From Candidatus Equihabitans merdae (GTDB lineage Bacteria; Bacillota; Clostridia; Lachnospirales; Lachnospiraceae), in assembly GCA_018065025.1 (NCBI GenBank), contig JAGHUB010000392.1, positions 1-6,864 on the forward strand: DNA of 6,864 nucleotides, written 5' to 3'. The notes under the pieces were generated by a model. It saw nothing but the letters and a program-made list of their open reading frames with translations. It ran no database searches and had not been told where the DNA came from. Every line of letters begins with the position of its first letter. Position 1 is the stretch's first letter. Position numbers and translations under genes: made by a program. Positions 5,751-6,864 of this stretch are shown here, in pieces.

Positions 5751-6864
5751 TTATTCAACTGTAACTGACTTGGCCAGGTTTCTGGGCTTGTCGGGATCCA
5801 GACCCTTGCCGATGGCCAGGTAGTAACCAAGTACCTGCAGGGGGATGACTGCCAGTGAGGCGGAGAAGTATTCGTTGATCTTGGGTACGAATACGGTGAA
5901 GTCAGTGGTTTCTTCGATGTCATAATTTCCCTTGGTGGTGACGCCCATGAGGTAGCCGCCGCGGGATTTGACTTCCTGCATATTGGAAATGGTCTTGGCG
6001 TAGATATCGCTCTGTGTCAGGACGCCGATGGCCAGTGTGTTCTGCTCGATGAGGCTGATGGTGCCGTGTTTGAGTTCGCCGGCGGCATAAGCTTCTGAGT
6101 GAACGTAGCTGACTTCCTTCATCTTCAGGCTGCCTTCCATACAGATGGCGTAGTCGATACCACGACCGATGAAGAAGGCGTCTTTGACGTTGGAGAACTT
6201 GCTGGCGAACCACTGGAGACGTTCTTTGTCTTCCAGGATGGCTTTGATCTTCTCGGGAATGCTGTTCAGGTCGATTAGCATATCAGCGGCATCGTCTTCG
6301 CTTAAGAGGCCTTTGGCCTTGGCGATAGAGATGGCCAGCAGATAGTTGACGATAAGCTGGCAGGAGAAAGCCTTGGTTGTAGCAACGGCGATCTCGGGAC
6401 CGGCGTAAGTATAGACCACATAGTCAGCTTCACGGGCGATGGAGCTGCCGGTAACATTGACGATAGCCAGTGTCTTAACGCCACGGGATTTAGCCATACG
6501 AACGGCTTCCAGAGTATCGGCTGTCTCACCAGACTGGCTGATAACGATAACCAAGCCATTTTTGTCCAGAGGAGCATGGCGATAACGGAATTCGGAAGCG
6601 ATATCCACACGTGTAGGAATTTGGGCCATGTCTTCATAGATGTACTGGGCGGTATTTCCTACATAAGAAGCTGAACCGCAGGCCACGATGTAGATCTGGG
6701 ACAGGTTCTTGAGAACCTCTTCCGGAATGCCGATCTTCTCAAGATCGATAGCCAGCTTGGGTTCATCTGTGCCGGCATTTTCTGCATTCTGGCTGGATTC
6801 ATCAGTCAGATAAGCATAGAGGGTGTCATGAACGGCATGGGGCTGTTCATGGATTTCCTTCATC
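5751..6864 (-). CDS. glmS: Glutamine--fructose-6-phosphate aminotransferase (isomerizing), C-terminal isomerase part
   Basis: GlmS makes glucosamine-6-phosphate from fructose-6-phosphate and glutamine, the first step toward UDP-GlcNAc for peptidoglycan. The window holds the last 371 codons or so; the N-terminal class-II glutaminase domain (about 230-240 residues, with the catalytic Cys) lies past the right edge. The first visible Met is internal: MKEIHEQP is the conserved linker before the isomerase domain. Two SIS sugar-isomerase domains follow. The first has ACGSASYVGN (61-70) and SQSGETADT (109-117), the phosphate-binding loop. The second has GRGIDY (233-238), EGSLKMKE (243-250) and HSEAYAAGELKHG (255-267). 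E250, H266 and K365 match E488, H504 and K603 of the E. coli enzyme, and the end DKPRNLAKSVTVE is the family's typical C-terminus. All key isomerase residues are present, so the enzyme should work. The promoter and any glmS ribozyme would be outside the window. Confidence 0.97.
   Translation of the reverse strand, partial: MKEIHEQPHAVHDTLYAYLTDESSQNAENAGTDEPKLAIDLEKIGIPEEVLKNLSQIYIVACGSASYVGNTAQYIYEDMAQIPTRVDIASEFRYRHAPLDKNGLVIVISQSGETADTLEAVRMAKSRGVKTLAIVNVTGSSIAREADYVVYTYAGPEIAVATTKAFSCQLIVNYLLAISIAKAKGLLSEDDAADMLIDLNSIPEKIKAILEDKERLQWFASKFSNVKDAFFIGRGIDYAICMEGSLKMKEVSYVHSEAYAAGELKHGTISLIEQNTLAIGVLTQSDIYAKTISNMQEVKSRGGYLMGVTTKGNYDIEETTDFTVFVPKINEYFSASLAVIPLQVLGYYLAIGKGLDPDKPRNLAKSVTVE

Noticed and set aside
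6302..6637. Alternative-frame open reading frames within glmS
   Set aside because: They overlap a fully conserved glmS coding region and encode low-complexity Arg/Pro/Leu-rich products with no family resemblance.
1..6864. Mobile elements, CRISPR arrays, tRNA/rRNA genes, riboswitches or a defence system
   Set aside because: No transposase, integrase, direct-repeat/spacer pattern, cloverleaf, or recognised aptamer was seen. All gaps are short and are explained by promoters and terminators.

Overview
The window looks like ordinary chromosome from a low- to mid-GC Gram-positive bacterium of the Bacillota, most likely a gut- or mouth-type Clostridia or Erysipelotrichia relative. This rests on an LPXTG-type cell-wall anchored protein made of Cna_B/SpaA domains, strong AGGAGG-type ribosome binding sites, compact hairpin-plus-T-run terminators and a Firmicutes-like GlmS. 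The genus cannot be fixed from the sequence alone.

Layout, left to right. Positions 1-3144 (+) hold the C-terminal 1,047 codons of a large surface adhesin. It has about nine tandem prealbumin-like domains, then a variant sorting signal (TPKTG), a membrane helix and a basic tail; its start lies off the left edge. A strong terminator follows at 3215-3245. A monocistronic GNAT acetyltransferase gene with its own predicted promoter occupies 3348-3974 (+). The short gap 3975-4089 carries a perfect extended -10 promoter embedded in a 12-bp inverted repeat followed by a T-run, and leads into an NhaC-family Na+/H+ antiporter gene (4090-5607, +). Two back-to-back hairpin terminators (5627-5662 for the + strand, 5697-5734 for the - strand) separate it from the convergent glmS gene (5751-6864, -). 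The 5' end of glmS, with the glutaminase domain, lies off the right edge.

The four genes do not form one operon: each transcription unit has its own terminator or promoter. GlmS makes glucosamine-6-phosphate for the cell wall to which the adhesin would be attached, but this is only a loose thematic link. No mobile element, CRISPR array, tRNA, rRNA or defence system was seen. Nothing in the window convincingly represents an undescribed system. The points most worth a second look are the promoter-in-dyad ahead of the antiporter gene and the Asp in place of Asn at the predicted isopeptide site of the last adhesin domain.
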